A stretch of DNA of 64,000 bases, from assembly GCA_905160935.1 (NCBI GenBank), contig CAJHZI010000445.1:397501-461500 (forward strand), given 5' to 3'. Source of the stretch: Enchytraeus crypticus. Its lineage: Eukaryota > Annelida > Clitellata > Enchytraeida > Enchytraeidae. The translations under genes were made by a program, and so were the position numbers. Positions 14,501-29,100 of the stretch are shown here, piece by piece. The notes beneath the pieces are model-generated. The model had not been told where the DNA came from. It saw only the letters and a list, made by a program, of their open reading frames with translations, and ran no database searches. Position 1 is the first letter of the stretch. Each line of letters begins with the position of its first letter.

Positions 14501-17500
14501 ATATTCACACATAGAAATTGCCATGGAAACAATGAAAATCTAGTTAACAATTTTTTAACGACGTGCCTAAGGGGGGGGGGCCCGGGCTCCCTGGATCCGC
14601 CACTGTTCACAGTTGACCTCTCCCCATCAGAAACGGCTTTATATGAAGTGGCTTTATAAACTACAGTCTACATGCATCAACTAATAATACATGTACATGC
14701 AGTTAATAATTATTCGAGGCGGCAGCAGTCACCTATAGCTAATAAAATAAAATATACCACAGCCTGAGAGGCTGAGAGTGAGTACCCGCCAGTCCTAGAT
14801 CGTTCGAAATGCAGGCCTATATAGGCTTGCATTATTTTACTGATATTCATGCAAAGATGTGTAATCAGCAATTTCTCTGACTGTAGTAGCGGTACATATA
14901 TGTAAACGTTTCAAAGTTGCTTTTAGTACTCTCAAGTTACTGAGAATCTTTCTGACTTCAATTGCAGTAATTTCACATTAGTTTCTTTATCTGGTTAAAC
15001 TACGGTAATTTTCAATTTAAAATAATTTCATTGCGTCTTTGTATATTTTTTACGTGCAATATGCAAAATTTTTATAAATAAGAGCAAACATACACACGAA
15101 TTTTAGCAAGTTTGTGCTAAACGCCAATCTCCTCACTTATTAATTTAAGAATACACCCCTGTTAATACATGTAGTTTATATGCATTCGAAGCGACAGCTG
15201 TTAACTACCTAGGCGAGGCAACAGCAATCAGCAGCAGCAGTCAGAACCCGCCGTCCTAGATCGTTTGAAATGCAGACCTGTATAAGCCTGCTACATGGCC
15301 TTGCCGCCTTAGCACTAGTGAATCAATATTATAACACTGTCTGCAGCTGATCACTGAGAGCAGTTAAGTATGCTGAGAGCAGTTTTGTACACTGAGAGCA
15401 GCTCTTAGATAGAAATAAGCTGTGAGCGAGAGCAGTACACTTCAAAGAACAGCACTTAGTGAGTCGAAAGAACAGTGAGCGGTCAACTCTAATGCAATGA
15501 CATTAATGAGCTTAACAAGCTTAATGCAGGCACATGTACCATCTGAGTGGCGTTTATTTATCGATTCTTCTAAACAAAGCTTGAAAGCCGTTATTCTGCA
15601 TAATGGAAATGTAAAACCGTGTATTCCAATAGCCCACTCTGTACACCTCAAGGAATCCTACGAAAATATGAATATAGTTCTCAAGGCCGTGTAGTTCAAA
15701 AACGTTCAGTGGCATATCTGCGGCGATCTCAAGGTAATTGGTATGTTGATGGGAATGCATGGCGGTTTCACAAAAACATTGCTGCTTCCTGTGCCTCAAT
15801 ACCTCAGAACGAAAAGCATGGCAAGCCTTCAGATGTATTTGTGAAAACTTCTTAAGAAACAATATGTCTCCGGACTACAGACAAGGAATCCAGAATTTGC
15901 TAGTTGCTTAATAAGGGATGGGTTGTAGAATGTCTTTGACGATTCATTGCATCCATATCGAGATTTTTTTCTCATAAAAACTTACTGCAGTCATTAAGGA
16001 ACATAGTGAGCGGTTTCACCAAGATATTAAAGGAATGGAAAATCGATATCAAGACTTCTGGAATGAGAGTATGATGGCAGACTAGTGCTGGATGTTAAAC
16101 CGAGATAATCCAAACCAATCACACAAGAGAAAATCGTACGCACAACGGTTATAATTAAGTATTATTCACTCCATGACAACAGAATATGTGGTGAGTGACA
16201 AATGAGATCAGTTCGGCATATTTTTATTTTTATTGACTGAAAGGTGTTGTAAGAAAATGAACTACAAACTTATGCTTATGCATTTATTCTAAGCTTAGTA
16301 TTGGTAAAGTTGAATCGGTTATAACTCAAAAACTGTACGTGCTGGAAAAAATATGGTTACAAATTTGTAATCAGCGTCAAAAAGTACTTAAGAAAAGTTT
16401 GTTTTAATCTCTGATGAGAAAAAAGTTTTATTTTGTTGACCTGTACATATTAATAATGAAATGCTTCAATAGGATTTAATTTATGAGAAGTATTAGATAT
16501 CGTCAAAGATGATCTTTGAACTATATATCATATGTGTCTGTTCAGCAGATGATAATGCAGTTGAGGTAGCCACTAATGATGATAAGTCTTCATGCAGCGA
16601 TGAAGATGATGAGGAAGAAGAGTTGATAGTAGATGAAGGTTTAAGGAATGCTGTGAAGAATGCTCTGGGAAATGCCGCTTATAAGCTTGCAACTGAAGAG
16701 GTTGAATATAATTATTTGATTACAAGTATAGTTACTTTAGAACTTGAATTTAGTAGTTTATCTTGTGGATTAGATCAGAGAAAATGTAAGCTAGATCACC
16801 CAGAAATAGCCGGTAGATAATAGTAGATTGCTGGGGATGAATCGTTTACTTTATTTTATAACTGTATTGAGTAACTGTTGTTGGTGGTGTTGCAAATAAC
16901 AATAAGTTTGGAATATAAAATGCTAGAGCATTGTTCATCTTGATTTTTTTATTATTTACTGTGTCTACTAAGTGGTTTTGAAGTGAATAATAATTTCCAT
17001 GCGAATTATGGATTAGAAATACCTTATGTCATTATCACTTAGAATATGGAAATGATGTTTTTGCATATTTTGTGGACTTTGAGAAGGCCTTTGACAGGAT
17101 TGATTGGATAACGATGTTAAATATCTTGAAAAGAATAAGAATTGACTGGAGAGATAGAAGACTAATTTTAAACATGTACATAAATCAAAGAGCAGTAATC
17201 AAACTGCTCAGAGAATATTCAGAAGAAGGTTAATTAGGGCGTGGAACAAGACAAGGTTATAGCATTTCGCCGCTTCTCTTTAACATTTACACTGAGGCAA
17301 TGATGGAGGAAACCATGGAAGACTTGGAAAAAAGAATAAAAGTAGGAGGACAATTGTTACAAGATGTACGATTTGCAGATGCTAAGGAAAGGTAGCAGAC
17401 AGCGGGACTGGACTACAGAAGATAATGGATAGGCTGAATAATACGGCATTGAGATATGGCATGAAGACGACTACATAAGATGTGGATATGGAATAGCCTT

Positions 17501-19112
17501 TAAATAATTATAATAGAAGTACTGGAAAACACATATATACTTGTTTTAAGATTCATTTAGACTGCTTTACATGTTCTTGCTAGTTATTACCAGTCTTTTC
17601 CCTGGTTGAACTTTTTTTTGCTATTTATAGCGCAAACTATAAACAACTTGTATGAGCCAGTTGGCATGCTGGCAAGTCAAAATGTATATTCAGAAATGCT
17701 GCACAATGGATAAATGAACTTTAAAAGAAAACTGTGTATTCAACTTATCTAAATACTGTAGATAACGTCAATCTAAACACTGTTGAGCAAGTCCGGGATC
17801 TGGGAGTTATTGTTGATTCCAAGTTAAAATTTTTTTACATGTTGCAAAGATTGTCGCTACTGCTAAACTGCAAGCAGCACTACATGTGTATTATGTAGAG
17901 CCTTTTGACTAGAGAAACTAAATACTTAATTCTTGCTTATAAATTGTATATTCTACCACTTCTAGAATATTGCTCACCGTTTGGTTTCCTCACTCAGTCC
18001 ATGATATTTTATTGCTCGAGTCTATTTAGAGAAATTACACCAAGAGATTTCCGACTGTTAAAAATAAGTTTTATAATGAGAGACTAATATCCTTAAATCT
18101 AATTAGCCTGGAACTTAGAAGACTTTACTTTGATATAACCACTTTTGCTACAAACTATTAAATGGTCTTATAGCTCTCTTGATGATTTCGGCTTGACAAT
18201 GTCAACTCGAAAATCTCGCGGAGATTTTTTTAAACTCAAGATAGACGTCACCAGAATGCATGAAAGAAAGCACTACTTTGCTCAGAGAATTTGTGAGCCA
18301 TGGAAATCTATATCTGATGATATCGTTTCATCAAATACTGTAAAAGCATTTAAACCGAAACTCCTGCATGTTCATTTTATAAATTTTAGTTTTTAAACCA
18401 GTAGAGGATTAATTCTGTTTTCAAACTAAGAAATTTAAAATACTGCCTTTTTGCTCGATTTTATTCATTTTTTATTGATTTTATTTATTTATTTATTTTA
18501 TTTATTGATTTTATTCATCATATGAAATAGAGGCTTTTACTGATGATTTCTAGAAACTGTTTGTGTCCTAACTGAAATAATGTATACGATTTACTAAATG
18601 CGAAATATTAGAATTTTTGAATGCACATTCATTTATTGTTTATAGGCAAATCTATCAAATCTGTATTGATCGAACTTGTGCAAGCGTGTATTCTGAAATG
18701 TCTTAAAATAATTATAGCTTTGATCGGCATACGTCAGAGCCGTTGGGTCTGTATGTGTGTCTTTTTTTCACGACGCTATTGCATAGTGTATTATGTCTTT
18801 TTGATCTCGTGACCATAAAGTACATCTATCTATACAAGTTGTTCGACAGCGTATCAGTAGATGCAAGGTTCAAATCCAGTGCTCTCCCCCATCAACGACA
18901 TGCTATCGAGCAGGAATTGACGTTAAACTTGGCTTTAGCCTTTAATTGGCAGCAAGCTCCGATATATAATTAACCTTCCATGGGCCCAAGGGGATATCCA
19001 TCATACTGACCTAGGCTTTGAACCCTGGCCGCTTGCATCCGATTCGAACACTTTAACAGTAAAGGAATTAACTCCTTCATCTGGATGGAGTACGCTCTAT
19101 ATATATATACAC

Positions 19113-19178
<66 letters not shown>

Positions 19179-20013
19179 TGTGCTTTTTATAACTGATACC
19201 CCTAATAATTTTTACTATAAAGTTATAAGGAGTTGACCGAATTTCTTGAAATTTGCAGTACGTGACCAGCAGCCAATTCTACCAAACATAGAAAATTGTC
19301 GTTTGAATAGCTTTAATAACGTGAAAGTTATTGTTTTGCGAATAGGAGTGGGGTCAGATAAGAAATTTCCAGTACTGGATTACGGAATGTTACATGAAGC
19401 CTAAAATTATCTCCATAAAAATAATAGCGAACACGTAAAATAAAATTTCAGCTAAAATAAAATTTCTTATGTTTTTTTAATAGCAATCATTTCTTTTCAA
19501 AACGACGTAAAATACTTGCTGATATGTTCTTAATTGTCTAAGTTATTGAACTTTTAATGCATGCATTAAGTCCTTAGGCCTACGTGTGCTAGGCGAGAGC
19601 TCAGCTGCCGTGAGACGATGAGAGCGCAGTGTACTGCAATGCATGCATTAAAATTCAATAACGTTGGTAATTAAGAACATATCAGCACGTATTTTACGTC
19701 GTTTTGTAAAGAAATGCTTGCTCTTCAAAACAGCATTAGCAGAAATTTTATGGTACGTGTTGGCTACTATTTTATAGAGATAATTTTACGCTGCATGTAA
19801 CATTCCGTAATCCTGTACTGGAAATTTCTTATATGATCCCACTCCTATTCTCAAAACTATAACTTTCACGATATTAAAGATATTCAAACGATATTTCAAT
19901 ATGTTTGGTGGAATTGGCTGCTAGTCAAGTTCTGTAAATTTCAAAAACGTCTGTCAACTCCTTACGACTTTATTGTAAAAATAGTATGGGGTATCATTTA
20001 TAAAAAAAACACA

Positions 20014-20105
<92 letters not shown>

Positions 20106-23100
20106 ACATGTATATACCTTTTGTATATATATATAGCATGAAAGCAGAGCTGTAATATTTATTATTTCCTGGACCTACCACGTGTAAAGCACATAAGATC
20201 GAGACTAATATGTTTATAAGATTCGTAATTACTTACCCGGTAGTGTCATTGATTGTTAAAATCAGTCTTTGTTTAGATTTCTTTGTAATCATTTTATTTT
20301 AATTAAACTGCATCAGTGGTGTTGCAATTAAATAATTTCTAACGATTTTTGCTGCTCATGTCAATTTATTCTCTTCATTTTTAAATTAAAAGACTGTTTT
20401 TGGCGTGTGATTCTAATGACTGATTTTGAAAATATCATTATCTACATTGTTTAATTGGCTGCTGTTATCGATTCATCTTAAAGATTAATCTATTTATATC
20501 ATTTAATTTAATTGATTAATTATTGTTTGATTGAAGAGTGATTCAGCAGACGAAAGTGATTTAGACGATGAAGCGATGTTTAAGCTAGATGACATGTTAG
20601 CTGCTGCATTCAAGGGAATGAAAAAAGGAGGAAAACAATCAAAAACCGAACAAGAACAAAAGCAAAGGCAACTACTGCATTATAAGATGAGGTGCGAGTG
20701 TAAAATGAATTGATAGTTAGTTGTCTCGATCATATAGCAAAGTAAAAATTTGATAACTACATTTTTAACTGCCCCATGTTGTATTACCCCTATTTTAGAA
20801 TTGGTACAAGTGGTAAATTCTATAAGAATGAATGTAGTAATAATAGTAAAAATAATAATATGAATAATAATAATACATACAAACTGTACATCATCACATC
20901 AGAAAAGAAAGTTGTTCTATGATTTTTTTGATGTTTCAAAATTCATTTTCTTTGTTGGATACATAATGTTTAACATTAATTGATCAGTCTAAAACAAGGC
21001 ACTACCTGCGGGGAAATCCAGCATTGTCTGCCTCAATATTTCTGATTCTGGATCATTGCACAAATTACATTTTAGCTTTATTTATATATTGCTAAATTAT
21101 TGGTGGCCTTTAATGACGACAGCATTGTCTGCACCAGGACTTCTGATTTTAGACCATTGCAAAAATTAAGTTTAGTTTTATTTGGATATGGTTAAATTAT
21201 TTGTGGCCTTTAAGGAGGAAATTATTCTCCTTTATTAATCTGTGTTTACAAACTATCTCTTTCTCCCTCTCACCCTCCCTCTCCTCTCGCTCGCTCGCTC
21301 TCTCTCTCTCTCTCTGCCTCTCTCTCTCTCTCTCTCGATTTCTCTAGTGTTCTGTCAGGTGACAGGTCTAAGTACACCATACACTATTGTTTATGCTACA
21401 TAGAGAGCATTCTATCGATTAACGAGTTTATCCTTTTTCAAAAAGCTATACTTTATCAACACCTTAATGTAGCCTATCTAGTGCACTGCTTAACGTCAGG
21501 ATAGGCAGTTACTAACCGGTACTTTTTCTAATTGTCTCCTTTAAAAGATTCCATTTTCATTTGTTCCCTTTATTTCTTGAGCCTGACTTTTATTGATTTC
21601 CCTCTCTACTGCTTGCTAAAACTGCCATTTCTTTACTTCCATCTCATCATATTCCACTTCCTGTTCTGCATTTTTATCGATATTTTCTTTACTCTTAATT
21701 CAACTTTCGCCATGACTAAGTTATGATCTGAGTCAGCATCTGCACCAGGATAAGCTCTTGCGTTTTTAATACTATTTCTGTACATCTTTTTAAATTGCTA
21801 TTTTCTTGTGTCTCCTGGCTTTTTCCATGTATATCTTCTTCAGTTTTCATGCCCGTACCATGTATATCCTCATACAGAAATCAACCAGTTCTTGACCTCT
21901 CTTATTTCTCTCTCCAAGACCTAACCTACCAACTTCCGTTTAATCTTTCCCTTCTCCTGCCACTGCATTCCAGTCTCCCGTAATTATTACTTGCTCCGTG
22001 GCCTTCTCTTTCATTACTAATTTTTCAATATGCTCATACACTTTCTCAATATCTTGATGGAGATAATAAATGTAGCCTATATTGCATGGGTATAATATTG
22101 CTTCTGATGTGGTTTCTCTTTGCCTTCCTCAGTTATTGGTTATTCGCTTCTTGCGACACGTGGTGTTTATGTGTGGACTATTCTTTAATATCCCCGACAC
22201 AACGTGGGAAGCAAATTGCTTGTGAAGTATAATTAATTTTCTGTATATATTTTTGGATTGATAAGGGAATTTTAAATGTGTAAATTTTTATAAAAGACAC
22301 GACTCATCCTTGTATATATGGTATACTATTATTTTATGGACTTTTTGCATCACTGATATCCTCTTTGGGATTAATTGATGAGAACTCAGAAAAAGAGTGG
22401 TCTGTCTAGTTCTACATACCCTGACGTTTTAGGCTATTGATAATAATTTATATTAAGATATTAAACAACAGTTAGATAAGCAACACGATAAATTACGTGA
22501 TTTATTCAGTTGATCATTAAAATAGTAATTTACGTGAAAGCAATCAGACTCGTTGTAAGCGAAATATTCAATATTACGCACTTTCATTATGCAGGAAGTT
22601 GTTTTTGTTGCTTGCAGATGCCTGGATCTTGTTCAAGTTCTTGTTCAGTATGGAAGAAATAGTTCAATACTGCTGGTATGTAATGTGTAGTAACTTTTTT
22701 CATTTTTTTAGCCTTCATTTTTCCAATTTATATCTTTTGTATTTTGTATACTGTTAGATTTCTCAAATACCGTTTTGCCTTAAGAAACTATTGATACTCA
22801 TAAATGTTTTAAAATAAACCAACAAATATTCTAAGTCTTTCTTAAAGCTATCTATAACATATCCTTTGTTAACTAATCCATTTCTGAATGACTTATTCTG
22901 ATATTTATTACGCTCGTCTTAAACCACTGATCACTTACACCTCGGATGAGAGTTAAACTACAGATCAGAATTTCGGTATTTCATAGATAATGTTTCGTGT
23001 TTGGTGTTTACTAACTACAAGGTCACTCTCAAAAATTATAGTGCTCAGCCAATGACAACGCTTTCCTTCGGGCTGATCTTTCAATCAGATTACTTCGTAA

Positions 23101-26100
23101 CCAAAACTAGAACAATACTTCTTAATCAGCGGATTAAGTAAGCTTCGGTGTAAACCTCCGAAAAGGGAGAGGAGCTGCTACTCCTCACTTTAAACCTCCG
23201 TTTTATTTTACTGAATACCAAACTGTGACTAATCTGTAGTTTAAGCCGTTGTTGAGGTTTAAACTGCAGATTATCTGACTAGTGAATTGGAATTTAGTTT
23301 TTTGCAGTAATTCGTGATTTAGAATTTAGTGCTCATTTCTTTGTCAGCTTAAGAATCTATTTGATTAGCAATATTTGACTTTATTGGCAGCTTTGGACGT
23401 ACCGTTTGGTAGTGCAATAGGAAGAGATCACGTATGGTATAAGTTGAAATAGACCATAGGATCATCAGTTACAGAGTTCCGAGCTCTGGATATTAGTGGC
23501 GTATGAACACTATCGAGATTCTTAAATATCGAGCCACTAGTATAGCGAGGTGATGCACTGTCGATTGTTTTCCAAATCATGAATTTTTTCTCAAATATAC
23601 TGTGTCACTTATGAAACTTGTCATCGAATTATTTGATTCTATCTTGAAGACTCTATTGTATTACTGAAGTGATGGCTTTCTTGATAAAAATATAGTTTCT
23701 TTATTTTATATTAAATTTCTCTACCTATTAATAACATTAGTGTGCCCATACGAAAGAAGTGCAGGCTTCAGTTCGTGTTCGTAGCGCTAGTATTCATAGC
23801 ACTGTCTTTATTCCTTAATATGTTAGTAATTCTGTGACTCATCAAATTCTCATAAAAATACTTATATAAATATGTTTTCTGAAGTATATTTTGACTTTAT
23901 TAGTGTTATAAATTAACCTCTCACAAAAAATCAAATTTTCATTAGACCTGCCTGATTTATAAGTTGATTTTGATCTTGGATTAATTAAGATATATATTTA
24001 ATTTGTAGGATCTGATGTTGCCTCTACTGGAGCTAATGGAACAAGGTTACCGCGCAAAGAAGCAGTCTCAGATAAGTGACAGGGCCTCGAGAGTCTTTCA
24101 CAATCTCTGTCAAAATAAAAAGGTAGTTGTTTTGAGCTGTCTGTCATATTTTCGGCTCTTGGAACCTGGCAGCAAAGCTACATTCTGATTGATTCTGATT
24201 TATAATTGATTTTTGTATTATAAATTGCTACAGGTCACTTTGTGAAAGACATTGTCCTCTGAACTACATGCAATGTAAACTACATAGAATTACATAGAAT
24301 AATTGCACAGAACTACATAGAATGTCTTAATCGCGTTGGAGTAACGTCACAAAGTTTTAAATGACAGATCCTGAGGTGAATTGAACTCTCGTGGGTTCAA
24401 ATCCCAACCGCGCTGATCTGGGAGTAAAATCTCGGACTTTCAATGGACTGATTATACGGAAAATGGTCCAAATTGCCGAACGGTTTAGGCATGTGGTATT
24501 ACAAGTAATAGATATCAACATTGTTGATCATTTCACTATTATGCGTGTTTACTTTAAAGCATTTAGCAATTAAACACTGGGTTCGAAACAACAACACTAT
24601 TGTAGGCTCCATATTGGAGCCAGGACCATCCTTGCTGCAATTAATTGTTGCTAATTTATGGAATGCTTGAAGGTGTAAGTAAGCATTGTAAGTTGAAAAA
24701 ATACTTGCTAGGATTTGCCAAATTTGCAGCATGTTAACATCTTAGAATTTGGATTCAATCATTTGAAATCTACTGTTTTCTAAAACGATTACAGTTTAGT
24801 TTTCATTTCTTCTTCAGTACAACTCTGAGTACCTGAATGTAGTCACTTAGTTTATGGACGCTCTCGAGCTGTTGCTTAATTATAAAACAAGCAATGTACA
24901 CTTTGAGTAAAAAAAACATGTGCGCAGTCTCTCGCTCATAACTGTGGTATTAGTGAACCGATTTTTTAACTTCTTATAGGTATAATCAGGATAACATTTG
25001 CTATAAAATAACGTTAAGCGACTCTGTTAATTATTATTTTTGCGTTGAAGCACTGCTTGAAAATATGCGACTGAAAATATTCAGTTTAAGTAAATCAATC
25101 GCTACAGAATGTTTACAAATCCGTGGCTTAACTAACAACGAAACACATGAAACAAACAGTGTTATACAGCTACTGTTAAAGCATTGTTATGCTCAAAATT
25201 TCTTCCTTCAGCGAGAATACAGGCTCGGAGACGCTTGCGCCACTCATCTATTGCGTTCTCAATGATAGATTGCAGCATGTCTTGCCAAACGTCCACCAGG
25301 CGTTGAGTCAACTCGTCCACATTATTTATTTTCTTCTTTTCGGCGTAATTTCTTTAATAAGCAGTCTAGCCCTCCCAGCGTCCAGTATTTTGTTGGAAAT
25401 TTGGCAATCAACCAATTTGCGCCACAACCCTTTAAGAAGTTAAAGTTTTTGTGAGCGCTTTATCTGCATTAGTAAACACCATTTTAAAATTTCAACAAAA
25501 ACAGACTATGTTTGTAAAATCGTCTGTTATTGTTTAAAAAATACCGGAATTGTCACAAAAACTAGATTTAAGATTGATACTTTTCTTCTTCTTTATGATT
25601 CTGAAAATATTTTCAAAATCGGTTCACAAGTGTCAAAGTTGTGGACAAAATACTGCGCACATGTTTTTTATGACTCACAGTGTAGTTGTGCACTGACAAT
25701 TGCTGCTTTTGAACCATAAATTTCTTCTTAAAAATACTTTGTCATACATATTGGAACACTGTCAAACGTTTGTACATTAACTTATCTCTCTCTCTCTCTC
25801 TCTCTTAGTGCTCTGCCTACTGGCAGGTCCGTGATATATTACGCCTCTACTCTTCTCTGTCTTCCACTTTCCTCTTCATTTCCACATATGAGGGGGTCTT
25901 TAAATCATCTAACTTACCTAATCTCGGCCTGCCCCTGCCTCTTTTTCCTTCCATTCGACATTCTATGACCTCTCTTAATAGGCCTTCCCCCCTTAGAATG
26001 TGTCCTATCCAACTCTTCGTCCTATTTCTTAATTCATTTATCAACTGGATAGCGTAAAGTTCCGCTCATATGTAGCAATTTTTACTAGTTTAGATATTAA

Positions 26101-29100
26101 TTTAAATGTAATTGTTATTTAGCTCATAATTACAATTGTAATCTTCCTCTAAAGTAGTCTCGAAGACCGAGTTCGGCCATGACACTGCTATATAAGTTTT
26201 CGTTGTTACTAACTGTCTATCTGTACCAACTCTATCCAGAACTTCCTCATTTGTAACCTTTTGAGTCCCGCTAATCCACTCCATTCTTCTTCAAATACAC
26301 ATTTCCAATGTCTTCAGTTTGATGTTTCTCATCCATACAATTACGTGGTCCAAACCAAAGTTTCACTATCTTTATCTTTGTGTCTTTAGACTTTTAATTA
26401 AAACTTCTTTCCTATTACCAAAGTTCGCTTTTGCTTGTGCAATCCTAGTGCATTTTTTAGTCTCACATTTCCTGTCATCGATTATAGTATGACTCAATTA
26501 TTTGAAACTCCTTACCTGTGCTAATTTTGTACCATTTTTGTGACATTAACTTCACCTATATTATTGGACACTCTCATAACCTTGGTCTTTTTGATATTAA
26601 TCTTCATGCCTTATCTCAATGCCGTATCATTCAGCCTATCCATTATCTTCTGCAGTCCAGTCTCGCTGCCCGGTTACCATTCCTTGGTCATCTGAAAATC
26701 GTACATCTTGTAACAATTTTCCTCCTACTTATATTCCTTCTTCCATGTCTTCTATGGCTTCCTCCATCATTGCCTATACATTAACTTATATCAGGAATAT
26801 TTGTACGTAATCGGGATTATGTATTTCAGGTGTATTTGTAATTGTTACAAATATTTATCATATTTATTTTATTAGCTCTTGTTACATTTGCTGCTTTAAA
26901 TTTTGATGTGTTCTTTATAGGTTTCTTTTTTATATTTTAACTTGTAGATTTTGGCAGACTCTTCCATTAGCAAAGAATGTTGCACAGAACATCTGTCTCT
27001 GTTGATAAAGAAGTCAGCCACTGGTGAGACTTTTAATATCTGTACTAAGTATTTTTAATTTTTGTAATATAGTTTAAAATTTCTTGTGTTATATCCACGA
27101 CACTGAAGAATAAATCACTTTCATTAGACAACTTTGTAAACTACGCATGCATAAGAGGTGACTAGTCAAGATCTGAGGATGGCAGCTAGAAACCACATTA
27201 GAGCCATATTATTCCGAAGCCATAGGCTACATAAAGGTGTGGATAAGGCATAGCCTTTTGTGAAGGGAGTAACTCGTTGATCGATGGGGTACTCTTTATT
27301 GAGCATGAAGCGCACCTTTGAGCAGGGTTGTGTACTTTGGAGCGAGCTTAAAATATGTGTTTGATAAATTGCAGGCTACTATTCATCTAAAAACAAGAGG
27401 AATGAGGCATCTTACACAGATAACTGATGGATGAAAAAATCGCAGCATATTTCAAAATTTTATTGAGCAAATTTTTGACATCTTTGTAGTTGCTAAAGGA
27501 TTAAAGCTTGCATTGAAACCAATTATTGGCCTATTTAAATGGATGTAGTGCTATTTAGGGAGGAACTAGATATATATGACATGTATTTTAATTTTTACTT
27601 TGGCTGTACACTACACTCATCTTGTAGAGCACTAGTAGTTAATACATGCCATCTTGTAGATTATTGAATATATCAGGTATTAATAGATATATATTTCATT
27701 TTATAAAAAATGTAATTAGGGCTTCAGTTGAAGAAAATACTTAAGAAGAAAAGCAGTAAGAGATGGAATTTGAACGGATTGAATGAGAAAAGAAATCAGT
27801 TTCTGGAAGTAGTTGAAAGAAAAGTTAAGGAGATGAAGGACTACGAAAGAACAGGGGTAAATGAAAGATGGTGTCAGCTAAAGGAGGCTATGAAAATAGG
27901 TGCAAAAGAAGTTTATGGCTTTCTTAAAGCAAATACAGCTAAAAAAACCTTGGATCACAAGCGAGATGCTAGACAAAATGTATGAAAGGAGGAAATGGAA
28001 AAGTATTGACATCAGTCATGGTCGAAGGAAATATAGAAGCTTAAACAATGAACTTAGAAGAATTACAGACAAAGCAAAAGATCATTGGTGGAGTGAAAAG
28101 TGTGATGATTTAGCAGAATATGATAGAAGAGGGAGGTCGGATCTATTATACCAGGAAGTCAGGATATTAACAAGAACCAATAAGTAAAAGAAAGGAGAGA
28201 CAAAGAACATTGGTATAATGGGTAAAGATGGAGAATTGAAGACAGAGCTGGAAGAAGTAAAAGAAAGATGGAGAGACTATGTGGAGGAATTGTATGATAA
28301 GGCTGGGAAACCAGTTCAAGAGGGTTTTAAAATAGAAGAAAATATCGTAGAAAACGATAAGAGGGGACCCGATATAATGAAGGAGGAAATTTATTCTGCA
28401 ATTAACAGTATGAAGAAGGGGAAAGCAGTCCGAATAGATGAAATCCCAGCAGAATTCTTGGAAATGTTGGAAGGAGAAACACTCAATAAGTTAATGGAGG
28501 TATGTATGGAAATGTACAAAACAGGTATTTGGCCAGACGACTTTACCAAGTCAGTGATGATCCCAATTCCCAAAAACGCCAACGCTGTGGAGTGTTCTGA
28601 TTACAGAACAATCAGTTAAATACCTCATGCATCGAAAATCTTATTAAAGACAGTAAATAATCACATTCAGTCAAAAGCAGAGATGATAATGAGCAAGACA
28701 CAATTTGATTTTAGGAAAGATGCGGCACAAGAGAAGCAATAGGGGTAATGCGGGTTCTTTGCGAAAGAAGCTTAGAAGCTTAGAATATGGAAATGACGTT
28801 TTTGTATGCTTTGTAGACTTCGAGAAGGCCTTTGACAGGATTGATTGGATAATGATGATGAATATCTTAAAAAGAATAGGAATTGACTGGAGAAATAGAA
28901 GACTAACGTTGAACTTGTACATGAATCAAAGAGCAGTAATCAAAATCCAACAAGAATACTCAGAAGAAGGTGAAATAGGATGTGGAGTAAGACAAGGTTG
29001 TAGCATTTCGCCGCTGCGGTTTAACATTTACGCTGAGGCAATGATGGAGGAGGCCATGGAAGACATGGAAGAAGGAATAAAAGTAGGAGGGAAATTGTTG

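Larger units (their letters stand above)
12655..16210 (+). pseudogene. Decayed copy of a dispersed arthropod gene-like repeat, split by an insertion
   Basis: Two blocks belong together. Block 1 (12655-13300) gives KDQDKVWAPH, GHYADCYFCRVNV, PVPHDDSLPVPIPP, and then ELNDLVRDLALSK with stops. Block 2 (15480-16210) gives SEWRLFIDSSKQSLKAVILH, IAHSVHLKESYENM, WHICGDLKVIGMLMG in another frame, and ERFHQDIKGMENRYQ with NPNQSHKRKS. I recognise this order from a family of near-identical uncharacterised proteins that is abundant in arthropod genomes; whether they are transposon proteins is unsettled. The zinc-ligand-like CYFC pair is intact. At least one frameshift and several stops break it. It sits inside a MYBBP1A intron. 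Confidence 0.7.

Noticed and set aside
14422..14610. 62-codon frame
   Set aside because: Lies within the hAT MITE and spans its poly-G run.
15554..15862. 102-codon minus-strand frame
   Set aside because: Shadow of the plus-strand pseudogene of the dispersed arthropod family.
19954..20181. 75-codon minus-strand frame rich in Tyr-Ile repeats
   Set aside because: Translation of an (AT)n microsatellite.
24394..24404. Possible tRNA gene because of a perfect B-box
   Set aside because: No acceptor stem or anticodon arm can be formed, and four copies with a common body show that it is a SINE.
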